Source of the DNA: an uncultured Collinsella sp.
GTDB taxonomy: Bacteria > Actinomycetota > Coriobacteriia > Coriobacteriales > Coriobacteriaceae
Assembly (NCBI GenBank): GCA_900542825.1
Contig: UQOY01000019.1
Span: 1 to 23,757 of the forward strand
DNA: 23,757 nt
Direction: 5' to 3'
Notes under the pieces: generated by a model
Told to the model about the DNA's origin: nothing
The model's database searches: none
Seen by the model: the letters and a program-made list of their open reading frames with translations, nothing else
Made by a program: the position numbers and the translations under genes
Part shown: positions 8,127 through 15,747 of the stretch, one piece after another
Layout: each line of letters opens with the position of its first letter
Position numbering within the stretch: position 1 is the stretch's first letter

Positions 8127-8191
8127 TGCCAGCCGCGCCGCCCGTAACCCAAAAAAATGATCCGTTTTCCTCCGTCCCCAAGGGATCAAAC

Positions 8192-8226
8192 AAGGCCGCC
8201 CCGGTTACCCAGGGCGGCCTTTTCGT
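8192..8226. terminator. Terminator between the nuclease and EF-G-like genes
   Basis: AAGGCCGCCC (8192-8201) pairs perfectly with GGGCGGCCTT (8212-8221), followed by TTCGTC on the plus strand. On the minus strand the stem is followed by GTTTG, so it may serve both convergent genes. Confidence 0.8.
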
Positions 8227-8256
8227 CAGCACCTACATTGCAGACAAAACCACACG

Positions 8257-10332
8257 CTACTTGGCGCGGCCCTCCTCATAGCGCTCGACCAGCTTGGCCT
8301 GAACGTCATAGGGCACCTGCTCATAGCCTGCGGGCTTCATGGTAAAGTCGCCCGTGCCGCGCGTGATAGAACGCAAGCGCGTCGAATAATCCGTCAGCTC
8401 GGCCAGCGGCGCCTGGGCAATAACCACGGTGTCTCCGCGCTCATCGGTTTCCATGCCCGTCACGCGACCGCGCGAGGCCGAGATGTCGCCCATTACGGCG
8501 CCGGCGTAGCTCTCGGGGATAGTCACCGTGATTTCCTCGATGGGCTCCAGCACCACCGGATCGGCATCGGCACATGCCTTGCGCAGGCCGATGCGAGCCG
8601 CCGCGCGGAACGCCATCTCGTTGGAGTCGACGCTGTGATACGAGCCGTCGTACACAGCCACGCGAATGCCCGTAAGCGGGTAGCCGGCAATGATGCCGTC
8701 CTTCATGGTCTCCTGGACACCCTTGTCCACGGCGGGGATCAGCGAGCGCGGAATGCGACCGCCCACGACCTCGTCTACAAACTCATAGCCATCGCTCGTG
8801 CCGTCGGGCCCAATGAGTGGCTCAACGCGCAGCCAGCAGTCGCCATACTGACCGGCGCCGCCGGTCTGCTTCTTGTGTCGGCCCTGTGCGCTCGCCGTGC
8901 GGCGGATGGTCTCGCGATACGGAATGCGGATCGGCACGCTCTTGGCCGCGACCTTGGTGCGGTCCTCAAGGCGATTGAGCAGGACCGAAACCTGCGCCTC
9001 ACCCACGGCGGAAATGATAGTCTGGCCCGTCTCCTCGTCACGATCGATGCTCATGGTCGGATCGGCCTTGCACGCCTTCTCGATAAACGTATAGAGCTTC
9101 TCCTCGTCACCGCGGTTCTCAGCCTCGATGGCAATGCGGTACTGCGAGTTGGGGAACTTAAACGCCGCAGCCTCGACCTTGCCGGTAATCGAGAGCGTAT
9201 CGCCCGTTTCGGCCGCCAGCTTGGGCGCCACGATGATATCGCCGGCATAAGCGTGGCCAACCTCGGTCATGTCACGACCGCACATCACATACAGGTGGGC
9301 CAGACGCTCGCCCTTGCGCGTACGTGCATTGATCAGCTCGATGCCCGGCTCAAGCGTACCCGTCAGCACCTTGATAAAGCTGATGCGACCCTGTTGCGGA
9401 TCGGCCAGGGTCTTAAACACAAACGCCACCGGGCGGTCATCATCACTCGAGATCTTGAGCGAATCACCGTCGATGAGCGGCATCTCGCCGTAGTCCGTCG
9501 GAGCCGGGAAGTACGTGGCGATGTCGTCCATCAGCGAGTTGACGCCCTGTTCCTTAATGCAATCGCCCGCAAAGACCGGCACAAAGATGCGCTCGGCGAT
9601 CGCCTTCGACAGCAGGCCCTCAAGCTCCTCCTGCGTCAGCGTCTCCTCGCCTTCCAAGTACTTCATCATCAGTTCGTCGTCAGCCTCGGCCACCAGCTCG
9701 CACAGATGGTCATGGGCCTCCTCGGCCTGGGCACGATACTCCTCGGGAATCTCCGACTCAACGGCTTCGGCACCGTTGCAATGGCGCGCCTTCATGCGCA
9801 CCAGGTCGATGATGCCGTCAAAGTCCTCGCCCTCGCCCCAGGGAAGGGTCACGGCGCCCAGGCGCGTGCCAAAGCGCTCCTGCAGCAGGTCCATCGTGGT
9901 AGCAAAGCTGGCCTCGGAGCGCGAAAGGCGGTTTACGAACACCGCACGCGCCAGGCGCAGGTCCTCGGCGGCATACCAGAGCTTAACCGTCGTAGGCTGC
10001 GGGCCGGCCTCGGCGTCGACCACAAACAGAGCCGTCTCGCAAACGCTCATCGCGGCAAAGGCGTCGCCGATAAAATCGGGATAGCACGGGGCATCGAGCA
10101 CATTGATGCGCGCACCCTTCCAGTCGATCGGTGCAATGGTCGTCGAGATGGAAAATGCACGCTTGACCTCTTCGGGGTCATAGTCGAGCGTAGGCTTGGT
10201 GCCGTCGTGGCCGCCCAGGCGGGCGGTCTTGCCAGAAAGGTGGAGCATGGCCTCGGCGAGTGAGGTCTTGCCCACCCCGCCTTGGCCTACGAGCACCACG
10301 TTCCTTACGTTACCGGTCTTGGGAGCACCCAT
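8257..10332 (-). CDS. EF-G-like (EF-G2 clade) translation factor with degenerate GTPase motifs
   Basis: The 691-residue protein has the full EF-G architecture: G domain (1-about 280), domain II, domain III, domain IV with GGAGQYGDCWLRV, and domain V with PESYAGAVMGDISASRGRV. The P-loop GQGGVGKTS (16-24) is intact. The switch-II motif, normally DTPGH, reads DAPCY (80-84), losing the glycine and the catalytic histidine. The nucleotide-specificity motif NKxD reads NRLS (134-137). The His-to-Tyr change occurs in actinobacterial EF-G2 proteins such as mycobacterial FusA2; the other losses go further. AAGGAGG five bases upstream fixes the start at 10332. The role is probably ribosome-linked, but canonical translocase function is unlikely. 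Canonical fusA is not in the window. Confidence 0.88.
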   Translation of the reverse strand: MGAPKTGNVRNVVLVGQGGVGKTSLAEAMLHLSGKTARLGGHDGTKPTLDYDPEEVKRAFSISTTIAPIDWKGARINVLDAPCYPDFIGDAFAAMSVCETALFVVDAEAGPQPTTVKLWYAAEDLRLARAVFVNRLSRSEASFATTMDLLQERFGTRLGAVTLPWGEGEDFDGIIDLVRMKARHCNGAEAVESEIPEEYRAQAEEAHDHLCELVAEADDELMMKYLEGEETLTQEELEGLLSKAIAERIFVPVFAGDCIKEQGVNSLMDDIATYFPAPTDYGEMPLIDGDSLKISSDDDRPVAFVFKTLADPQQGRISFIKVLTGTLEPGIELINARTRKGERLAHLYVMCGRDMTEVGHAYAGDIIVAPKLAAETGDTLSITGKVEAAAFKFPNSQYRIAIEAENRGDEEKLYTFIEKACKADPTMSIDRDEETGQTIISAVGEAQVSVLLNRLEDRTKVAAKSVPIRIPYRETIRRTASAQGRHKKQTGGAGQYGDCWLRVEPLIGPDGTSDGYEFVDEVVGGRIPRSLIPAVDKGVQETMKDGIIAGYPLTGIRVAVYDGSYHSVDSNEMAFRAAARIGLRKACADADPVVLEPIEEITVTIPESYAGAVMGDISASRGRVTGMETDERGDTVVIAQAPLAELTDYSTRLRSITRGTGDFTMKPAGYEQVPYDVQAKLVERYEEGRAK

Positions 10333-10349
10333 GATGACCTCCTTGCAGG

Positions 10350-10368
10350 GTCGCGCGCAATGCGCGAC
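10350..10368 (-). promoter_or_regulatory. Leader hairpin of the EF-G-like gene
   Basis: GTCGCGC (10350-10356) pairs perfectly with GCGCGAC (10362-10368) around a five-base loop, just upstream of the AAGGAGG site. A second inverted repeat GTCGGC...GCCGAC lies near 10412-10429. The roughly 200-base leader has no clear -10 or -35, so its promoter was not assigned. Confidence 0.35.
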
Positions 10369-10571
10369 GCCAACGGGGAGAGTTCGCGGTCGGTGCCGTC
10401 CCGGGAGCAGCATGGTCGGCAGCCGAGCCGACTCACCCTCCAAATGTCCTATGCCACCACCCTACCCTCACGGGCGACCGTCCATGCACACCTTTCGGCA
10501 CACGTATGAATACGGGCGGCGAGAGGACAGAGCAAGTATGGAAGGCGATTATTAAACCCCATCGATACAAA

Positions 10572-10606
10572 TAAAAAACCGCCGCAGGCCATAAGACCTG
10601 CGGCGG
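10572..10606 (-). terminator. Intrinsic terminator of the amino-acid ABC operon
   Basis: CCGCCGCAGG (10579-10588) and CCTGCGGCGG (10597-10606) form a perfect 10-bp GC stem with an eight-base loop. On the minus strand it is followed by TTTTTTATTTG. It sits 25 bases after the ATPase stop codon. Confidence 0.9.
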
Positions 10607-10630
10607 CTTCATCTCAATACATGGTTGAGC

Positions 10631-11395
10631 CTACCCCTCGATACGGCTCAAGAACTCACGGGTACGCTGCTCGCGCGGATGATCGATAACCTGCTCGGCA
10701 GGACCCTCCTCGACAATACGACCGCCGTCCATAAAGACCACGCGGTCGGCGACGTCGCGCGCAAACTGCATCGCATGGGTCACGATCACCATCGTCATAT
10801 TCTGCGCGGCAAGGTCTTTAATGACACGCAGCACCTCGGCCGTTAGCTCGGGATCGAGCGCCGAGGTCGGCTCGTCAAAGAACAGGATCTCCGGGTCGAG
10901 CGCCAAGGCGCGGGCGATACTCACACGCTGTTGCTGACCGCCCGAAAGCTCACATGGCACCTTGTTCTCGTTGCCCGTAAGCCCCATCTGCGCGATCAAC
11001 TCACGCGCACGCGCTTCGGCCTGCTCGCGCGGGCGCTTGAGCACGCGAATCGGAGCATCGGTGATGTTTTTCATCACCGTATAGTGCGGAAACAGATTGT
11101 AGTTCTGAAACACTAGGCCAAATTGCGAGCGTGCCTGCTTGGGCACGTCGCCTTTCGCATATACCGCACCCGACCCCGCGTCCGTCGCAACGGCAAGGTC
11201 ACCAAACGAAAGCGAGCCACCGTCGAGTGTCTCGAGCAGCGTGGCGCAGCGCAGAAGCGTGGACTTGCCGCCACCCGAAGGTCCGATAATCGCCACGACC
11301 TCGCCGCGCTTTACCTCGAGCGAGATATCCTTGAGCACGTCATTGCCGCCAAACGCCTTACGAGCGCTTTCGATTTTCATCACTGAGTTAGTCAT
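10631..11395 (-). CDS. Amino-acid-type ABC transporter ATP-binding protein (GlnQ/HisP class)
   Basis: This 254-residue ATPase powers amino-acid uptake from the cytoplasmic face. It shows Walker A GPSGGGKST (38-46), Q-loop Gln97 in FQNYNLFPH, signature LSGGQQQR (150-157), Walker B ILFFDEP (170-176), D-loop SALD and switch His207 in VTHAM. FQNYNLFPH and the SALDPEL segment are typical of polar-amino-acid ATPases. Its ATG overlaps the permease stop by eight bases, so translation is probably coupled. It is the last gene of the operon. It is also the only transporter ATPase in the window and could energise the ATPase-less permease at 2196. Confidence 0.94.
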   Translation of the reverse strand: MTNSVMKIESARKAFGGNDVLKDISLEVKRGEVVAIIGPSGGGKSTLLRCATLLETLDGGSLSFGDLAVATDAGSGAVYAKGDVPKQARSQFGLVFQNYNLFPHYTVMKNITDAPIRVLKRPREQAEARARELIAQMGLTGNENKVPCELSGGQQQRVSIARALALDPEILFFDEPTSALDPELTAEVLRVIKDLAAQNMTMVIVTHAMQFARDVADRVVFMDGGRIVEEGPAEQVIDHPREQRTREFLSRIEG

Positions 11396-12041
11396 GGTAA
11401 TAGTCCAGCTTCTTTTCGGCGGCGCCCAGCAGCATCTCGACGACGAAGTTAAAGACCCAGTAAATCAGCGCCGCGATCGCAAACGGCACCATGCTCACCT
11501 GCGAGGCGACCAGCGCCTTGGCCGTCGAGAACATCTCCCCCACGCCGATGGCAAACGCCAGCGACGTGTCCTTGACCAGCGTGATGATCTCGTTGCCCAT
11601 CGCCGGCAAAATGCGCTTGGCGACCTGCGGCATCACAATGTACAAAAATGCCTGCAGGCGCGAGTAGCCCAGCACCTCGGCGGCCTCATATTGGCCGCGC
11701 GGAATCGACTGCAGGCCCGAGCGATAGATCTCGGCAAAGTAGCCGGCGTAGTTGATGATGAACGCCACCACGCACGCCGTCCACTTGGAATCGGGCGTAA
11801 GCGAAATGCCGAACACGTAGTACGGGGCAAAGTAGATGGCAAACATCTGCAGCATGAGCGGCGTACCGCGCATGACCGAAATGTAGATGCGCGCAATCCA
11901 GCGCAGCGGCGCGACCTTGCTCATGCGCATAAACGCCACGGGGATCCCCAGCGGAATCGACCCGAGCAGCGTCAGTACAAACAGCTGCAAACTGACCAAG
12001 AACCCCTGGCCAAGCATCTGCATCATGACTTGGATAGACAT
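11388..12041 (-). CDS. Amino-acid-type ABC transporter permease (HisM/GlnP class)
   Basis: The 217-residue inner-membrane protein has hydrophobic segments FLVSLQLFVLTLLGSIPLGI, LMLQMFAIYFAPYYVF, ACVVAFIINYAGYFAEI and a C-terminal FAIAALIYWVFNFVVEML. The ATPase-docking EAA loop reads RGQYEAAEVLG through VMPQVA. I place the start at the ATG overlapping the binding-protein TAA by one base (TAATG), a typical coupling arrangement. A TTG 15 bases upstream is less likely. The sequence is only distantly similar to the permease at 2196. Confidence 0.93.
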   Translation of the reverse strand: MSIQVMMQMLGQGFLVSLQLFVLTLLGSIPLGIPVAFMRMSKVAPLRWIARIYISVMRGTPLMLQMFAIYFAPYYVFGISLTPDSKWTACVVAFIINYAGYFAEIYRSGLQSIPRGQYEAAEVLGYSRLQAFLYIVMPQVAKRILPAMGNEIITLVKDTSLAFAIGVGEMFSTAKALVASQVSMVPFAIAALIYWVFNFVVEMLLGAAEKKLDYYHD

Positions 12042-12901
12042 TACTTGAGCACCCAATTATCGAAAGATAGACCATAGCTTGAATACTTGTCGCACAGGTC
12101 CTTAACCGTACCGTCCTCGTAGAGTGCCTTGAGCGACTCGGTCACGGCGTCGGCCGACTTGGTGTCGCCCTTCTTAAAGCCGACGGCGTAGTGCTCGCTG
12201 GACAGCGGCTTATCAAGCTGCGTATAAGCATCGGGCTTGGCGGCAAGCTGATACTGGGCAATCGAAAGGTCGCAAGCCACGGCATCGACCGCGCCACTCT
12301 CGAGCTGCATAAAGGCCGTGTTGTACTCGCCGATGGTGTCGAGCGTGGCAAACGTCGCCGCCAGATCCTTCTGGTCACCCTCGAGCACGTCCTGCGCAGC
12401 GGAATCGGTCTGGGTGATCACCGTCTTGCCAGCAAGATCGTCCCAGCTCTTGATGCCCGCGTCCTTCTTGACCACCAGTACCTGCTCGTTGAGCATATAC
12501 GGCTCGGAGAACGTGTAGTCGTCCTCGCGACCCTCCATGGTAAAACCGTTCCAGATGCAGTTGATGGCGCCGGAGTTGAGCAGCGTGTCCTTGGCATCCC
12601 AATCGATGGCCTCGTAATCGACATCCCAGCCCTGCTTATCGGCAACGGCCTTGGCAAGGTCAAGGTCAAAGCCCGTGTACTCGCCGTCATCGCCCACAAA
12701 GCCGTACGGAGGATAGGACTTGTCAAAGCCCACCACGAGCTTCTTGGACTCGGCGGCGCCCTTCACATCCTTGGCCGCGGTAGATCCAGCAGCGGAGCCC
12801 TTGCCGGCACCACCGCCGCAGCCGACAAGACCAAGACCAAGCACCGTGGCAAGCGAACCGGCTAGGCCAACAAACTGACGACGAGACATATCGGTATTCA
12901 T
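12041..12901 (-). CDS. Amino-acid-type ABC transporter substrate-binding lipoprotein
   Basis: This 286-residue family-3 binding protein has a twin-arginine motif (SRRQFVGL), a hydrophobic core and a good lipobox LVGC, indicating a Tat-exported lipoprotein. The linker repeats GAGKGSAAGS, the same ten residues found in the binding protein at 2877. The mature domain shows SYPPYGFVGDDGEYTGFDLDLAKAVA read in two parts: a PPYGF ligand-wall motif and a GFDLDLAKAVA helix, followed by FTMEGREDDYTFSEPYM. Ligand is probably a polar amino acid or cystine-like compound, not resolved. AGGGGG lies seven bases before the ATG at 12901. It heads the three-gene operon. Confidence 0.93.
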   Translation of the reverse strand: MNTDMSRRQFVGLAGSLATVLGLGLVGCGGGAGKGSAAGSTAAKDVKGAAESKKLVVGFDKSYPPYGFVGDDGEYTGFDLDLAKAVADKQGWDVDYEAIDWDAKDTLLNSGAINCIWNGFTMEGREDDYTFSEPYMLNEQVLVVKKDAGIKSWDDLAGKTVITQTDSAAQDVLEGDQKDLAATFATLDTIGEYNTAFMQLESGAVDAVACDLSIAQYQLAAKPDAYTQLDKPLSSEHYAVGFKKGDTKSADAVTESLKALYEDGTVKDLCDKYSSYGLSFDNWVLK

Positions 12902-12920
12902 GGTATTCCCCCTTGGTGGC

Positions 12921-12986
12921 ACTTTAGTTAAGTAAAGTGAGTCATGTAACGACCAGAATCATACACTTTAGCGTGATAGAGCACAA
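12921..12986 (-). promoter_or_regulatory. Candidate promoter and operator of the amino-acid ABC operon
   Basis: On the minus strand TTGTGC (plus 12981-12986) and TATGAT (plus 12958-12963) are 17 bases apart. Downstream, ACTTTA-GTTAAG-TAAAGT (12921-12938) is a near-perfect palindrome. Another ACTTTA (12965-12970) lies within the spacer of the promoter. Two such sites fit repressor binding across the start region. The repressor is unknown. Confidence 0.45.
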
Positions 12987-12993
12987 GGCGAGT

Positions 12994-13132
12994 TTGCCTG
13001 CCGCGTGAGGGGCGTGGGGGTTAAGTTTCCTGCTCTACAGTCCTGCTCACGACGGAGGCCACATTAAGTGGCCTCCTGTTCGTGCGGAGCTCGCGATAAA
13101 CTTAACCCCCACGCCCCTCACGCGGCAGGCAA
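12994..13132. repeat. 139-bp element with perfect 35-bp terminal inverted repeats
   Basis: Positions 12994-13028 are the exact reverse complement of 13098-13132. The arms start TTGCCTGCCGCGTGAGG and are GC-rich. The 69-base interior holds a second hairpin, GGAGGCCAC (13054-13062) with GTGGCCTCC (13068-13076), extended by CACGA/TCGTG. No open reading frame of note and no obvious target-site duplication is present. It fills the 338-base gene-free gap between the ABC operon and the methyltransferase. It could be a MITE-like insertion, a REP-type doublet or a double terminator for divergent units. Confidence 0.85.
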
Positions 13133-13196
13133 CCGTCGTTGGGCTTATCACCGACACGAATAAACCGCTTGTATATCGTCTGCTGGCTTGGCACGG

Positions 13197-13226
13197 TACA
13201 ATACTTGCAGCTTAAATTCATGAATT
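13197..13226 (+). promoter_or_regulatory. rlmD: Candidate -10 and palindrome upstream of the RNA methyltransferase
   Basis: TACAAT (13197-13202) is a likely -10 without a clear -35. AATTCATGAATT (13215-13226) is a perfect 12-bp palindrome just before the GTGGGG ribosome site and may be an operator or chance AT-rich symmetry. Confidence 0.35.
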
Positions 13227-13239
13227 AGTGGGGTTATTG

Positions 13240-14688
13240 ATGGCAGAATCTCGTGCGGAGCGTAAGGCTCGTCGTGCTTTGATCGAGGCGGCTGAGGGGT
13301 CGGAGGAGAAAAAATCTTCTAAGAAATCCAAGCCGTCTCAGAACGCGAAGGGTAAGTCGGCCAAGGACAAGGCTAAGGCCAAGCGTTCTGACTCTCGTCG
13401 AGGCGGGGACAAAGCGCCTCGGACTCGTTCCAAGCGCCCATATAATGATTCGGCTTCGTCTGCGCGTAAGGCTGTAGACCCCAAGTCTCCCTGTTCGATC
13501 ATGAAAGCCTGCGGTGGGTGCACGGCACTCAATCGTCCTTATAAAAAGCAGTTGGCAGCTAAGCAGGCTGCTATGGAGGAGCTTTTTGCTGCCCTTTGCG
13601 AGCGCGAGGGTATTAGCGTCGACCCCATTCGTGGTATGGGTGTCACCCTGGAAGACCCGGGCAAGTATCCTGCGCCGCGTGGTTTTCGTCATAAGGCCGC
13701 CACTCCCTTTGCCCCCGGCAAAGAGGGCGCTGTCCGCTGCGGCTTTTTTGAACGTGGCACACACAGAATCGTTGCTGTTCCCGAATGTCCCGTCGAGGCG
13801 CCGGGTGCCCGTCAAATTCTCAACGGCATCGCGCGTGAGGCTGAGCGCCTGCGCATTCCCGCCTTTAACGAGGACAAGCATCTGGGCTTGCTTCGCTATG
13901 CCGTCGTTCGCTGCGGCTGGCGCACCGACCAGATCATGGTCACCCTCGTGACCGCCCAGCGCGACCTGCCGCATGCACAGGATTTCTTTGAGGCCGTCGC
14001 CGCGCTCGATCCGCGCATCGTCACCGTCGCCCAAAACATCAACGGACGCCCTGGCAACGCCATCCTGGGTGAGGAGTCTCGTATCGTCTATGGCGCCGAA
14101 TGCATGCGCGACCAGCTGCTCGACTGCGAGTTCGATATCTCCCCTACCGCGTTCTATCAGACCAATCCACAGCAGACCGAGCTGCTCTATCAGCTTGCGA
14201 TTGACGGCATGGACCTGCAGCAGGGTGACATTCTTATGGACGCTTACTGCGGCAGCGGCACCATCGGTCTGTGCGCCGCAAAGGATGCCCAGGACAGGGG
14301 TATCGGCATTATGCTGCTCGGCGTGGAGCGCAACCCGGCGGGCATTGCCGATGCGCGCCGCAATGCCGAACTCAACGGCCTCATCCGCAGCGCCTGGTTT
14401 ATGGCCGACGACGCCACCGATTACATCCTGGACGCTGCCGATAACAACGAGCGCGTTGACGTTCTCTCCATCGACCCGCCGCGCGCCGGCTCCACGCCTG
14501 AGTTTCTTGAGGCCGCCTGCGCACTTAAGCCGCGCCGCATCACCTATATCAGCTGCAATCCCACCACCCAGGAGCGCGACCTACACCAGCTCCTCGACGG
14601 TGGCTACCGACTGCTCAAGATCACGCCGGTCGACATGTTCCCTCATACCGACCACACCGAGACTGTCGCGGTCCTCGAGCGCCGCTAA
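13240..14688 (+). CDS. rlmD: 23S rRNA (uracil-C5)-methyltransferase, RlmD/RumA type
   Basis: The enzyme transfers methyl from SAM to C5 of a uridine in 23S rRNA (RlmD: U1939; a dual RlmCD role is possible). The 482-residue protein has the iron-sulfur cysteines C85-x5-C91-x2-C94 and Cys183. It also has the YQTN motif (306-309), SAM loop DAYCGSGTIG (334-343), DPPRAG (412-417), catalytic Cys439 in ISCNP, and Glu474 near the C-terminus. The first 80 residues are a Lys/Ser/Arg-rich low-complexity tail where RlmD normally has a TRAM domain. ATG 13240 is preferred with GTGGGG six bases upstream; the GTG at 13228 is part of that site. It is monocistronic. Confidence 0.9.
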   Translation: MAESRAERKARRALIEAAEGSEEKKSSKKSKPSQNAKGKSAKDKAKAKRSDSRRGGDKAPRTRSKRPYNDSASSARKAVDPKSPCSIMKACGGCTALNRPYKKQLAAKQAAMEELFAALCEREGISVDPIRGMGVTLEDPGKYPAPRGFRHKAATPFAPGKEGAVRCGFFERGTHRIVAVPECPVEAPGARQILNGIAREAERLRIPAFNEDKHLGLLRYAVVRCGWRTDQIMVTLVTAQRDLPHAQDFFEAVAALDPRIVTVAQNINGRPGNAILGEESRIVYGAECMRDQLLDCEFDISPTAFYQTNPQQTELLYQLAIDGMDLQQGDILMDAYCGSGTIGLCAAKDAQDRGIGIMLLGVERNPAGIADARRNAELNGLIRSAWFMADDATDYILDAADNNERVDVLSIDPPRAGSTPEFLEAACALKPRRITYISCNPTTQERDLHQLLDGGYRLLKITPVDMFPHTDHTETVAVLERR

Positions 14689-14714
14689 TCCACCCCGGTT
14701 GATTTTTGGGACAA

Positions 14715-14747
14715 GAAGGGGGCGGCCCGTCTGGACCGCCCCCCTTC
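14715..14747. terminator. Terminator between the methyltransferase and PHP genes
   Basis: GAAGGGGGCGG (14715-14725) pairs with CCGCCCCCCTTC (14736-14747) around a short loop that also contains GGCC/GGACC complementarity. It lies between two convergent stops and probably works both ways, though T-tracts are weak. Confidence 0.7.
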
Positions 14748-14766
14748 ACTTGGTTTATGAACGCCG

Positions 14767-15588
14767 CTACATGCCCTTGCGCAAGTCGCAGACGCCGGCT
14801 GCCGCCATCTCGCGAAGCAGCGTCTCGCGATCGCGCGTCACGATCAGGTCCAGTGGGAAGTGAATCTCGTCGAGCATCTTGCGCGCCTGGTCGAGCTTGC
14901 CAATTGCCATGCCAATGTGCGCATCAGTCGACACGCCAATACCCACGCCCAACTCGGCGCAGCGCTCGGCGATCTTGCGGCACACGTCCCAATGCTCAGC
15001 ATCGTTGCCATGCTCAAGACTATGGTTATTGATCTCGATAATCTTGTGCTTGGCCTTGGCCGCCAGCAGTACCTCATCGATATCGAACGGCACGCCCGAG
15101 CGCCCCGTATGCCCCAGCATGAACACCTTGGGGTGATCCAGGGCATTGATGTACATCTCGGTTGTCTGGGCGAGCGTCGCGCCTTCGGCAAACTGCGGGT
15201 TATGCACGCTTGCCACCAAATAATCCAAATTACGCGTCACCAAATCGAACAGCGAATGCTCACGACTATACGAATCGCCGGCGATATCGAGCGAAACGGG
15301 AATGTCCTCGCCAAACAAGCTGCCGTCCAGCGAAACGATATCGGCCTCGGCGCCGCGAAGCACCAACACGCCGCTCCAAATGCGCGGCCAGATATCCTGG
15401 TTAATAAAGAACTGGAAACTGCGCAGGTCATTGGGGCAAGGCGTAACCATCGAGCTTAAATGATCGGCGGAACCGAGCACCTGAAGGCCACGCTCCGCCG
15501 CCCAATAGATGTTCTCCTCAATGGTTGAGTACGCATGCGCGGAGAACATCGTATGAGTATGGATATCACAGGAAAGCAGGTAGGGCAT
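14767..15588 (-). CDS. PHP-domain phosphoesterase, YcdX-like
   Basis: This 273-residue protein is a trinuclear-metal phosphoesterase of the polymerase-and-histidinol-phosphatase superfamily. Metal ligands are visible in order: His10 and His12 (DIHTHT), His18 (HAYST), Asp42-His43, Glu81 (RGAEAD), His129 (ASVHNP), His160 (LGHTGR), and Asp222/His224 (STDAH). HAYST and EINNHS are close to E. coli YcdX, whose physiological substrate is not settled. AAGGAG five bases upstream fixes the start at 15588. Upstream lies the aminotransferase gene, separated by a hairpin. Histidinol phosphatase is possible but less likely. Confidence 0.88.
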   Translation of the reverse strand: MPYLLSCDIHTHTMFSAHAYSTIEENIYWAAERGLQVLGSADHLSSMVTPCPNDLRSFQFFINQDIWPRIWSGVLVLRGAEADIVSLDGSLFGEDIPVSLDIAGDSYSREHSLFDLVTRNLDYLVASVHNPQFAEGATLAQTTEMYINALDHPKVFMLGHTGRSGVPFDIDEVLLAAKAKHKIIEINNHSLEHGNDAEHWDVCRKIAERCAELGVGIGVSTDAHIGMAIGKLDQARKMLDEIHFPLDLIVTRDRETLLREMAAAGVCDLRKGM

Positions 15589-15625
15589 CAGGTCTCCTTG
15601 TCCAGCATGGCCGTCGCGTATATTC

Positions 15626-15631
15626 ATTGTA
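15626..15631 (-). promoter_or_regulatory. Candidate -10 box of the PHP gene
   Basis: The minus strand reads TACAAT. TTTACG, a four-of-six match to the -35 consensus, lies 18 bases upstream of it. Confidence 0.4.
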
Positions 15632-15688
15632 CGCATAGCTTTCGGCAGTCGTAAAACTGCTTCATCCCAATCACACAACGGCATAGAC

Positions 15689-15719
15689 AACGGGGTCTGG
15701 CTTAAAACCAAACCCCGTT
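15689..15719 (-). terminator. Terminator-like hairpin downstream of the aminotransferase
   Basis: AACGGGGTCTGG (15689-15700) pairs with CCAAACCCCGTT (15708-15719) with one mismatch and a seven-base loop. It starts about 29 bases after the aminotransferase stop. The minus-strand tail GTCTATG is only weakly T-rich. Confidence 0.65.
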
Positions 15720-15747
15720 TCACGTAAAACATTGTAAGCAAAGCGCT

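Noticed and set aside
8257..10332. Ribosomal-protection tetracycline resistance protein (TetM-like)
   Set aside because: The sequence follows the EF-G2 pattern, with VRNVVLVGQGGVGKT and a Tyr at the switch-II histidine position. No resistance-gene context or mobile element is present.
10333..10443. 37-codon N-terminal extension of the EF-G-like protein from a TTG
   Set aside because: AAGGAGG immediately precedes the ATG at 10332, and the extension has no EF-G similarity and contains leader hairpins.
12994..13132. CRISPR array or tRNA in the inverted-repeat region
   Set aside because: There are two inverted arms rather than regularly spaced direct repeats, and no cloverleaf fold is present.
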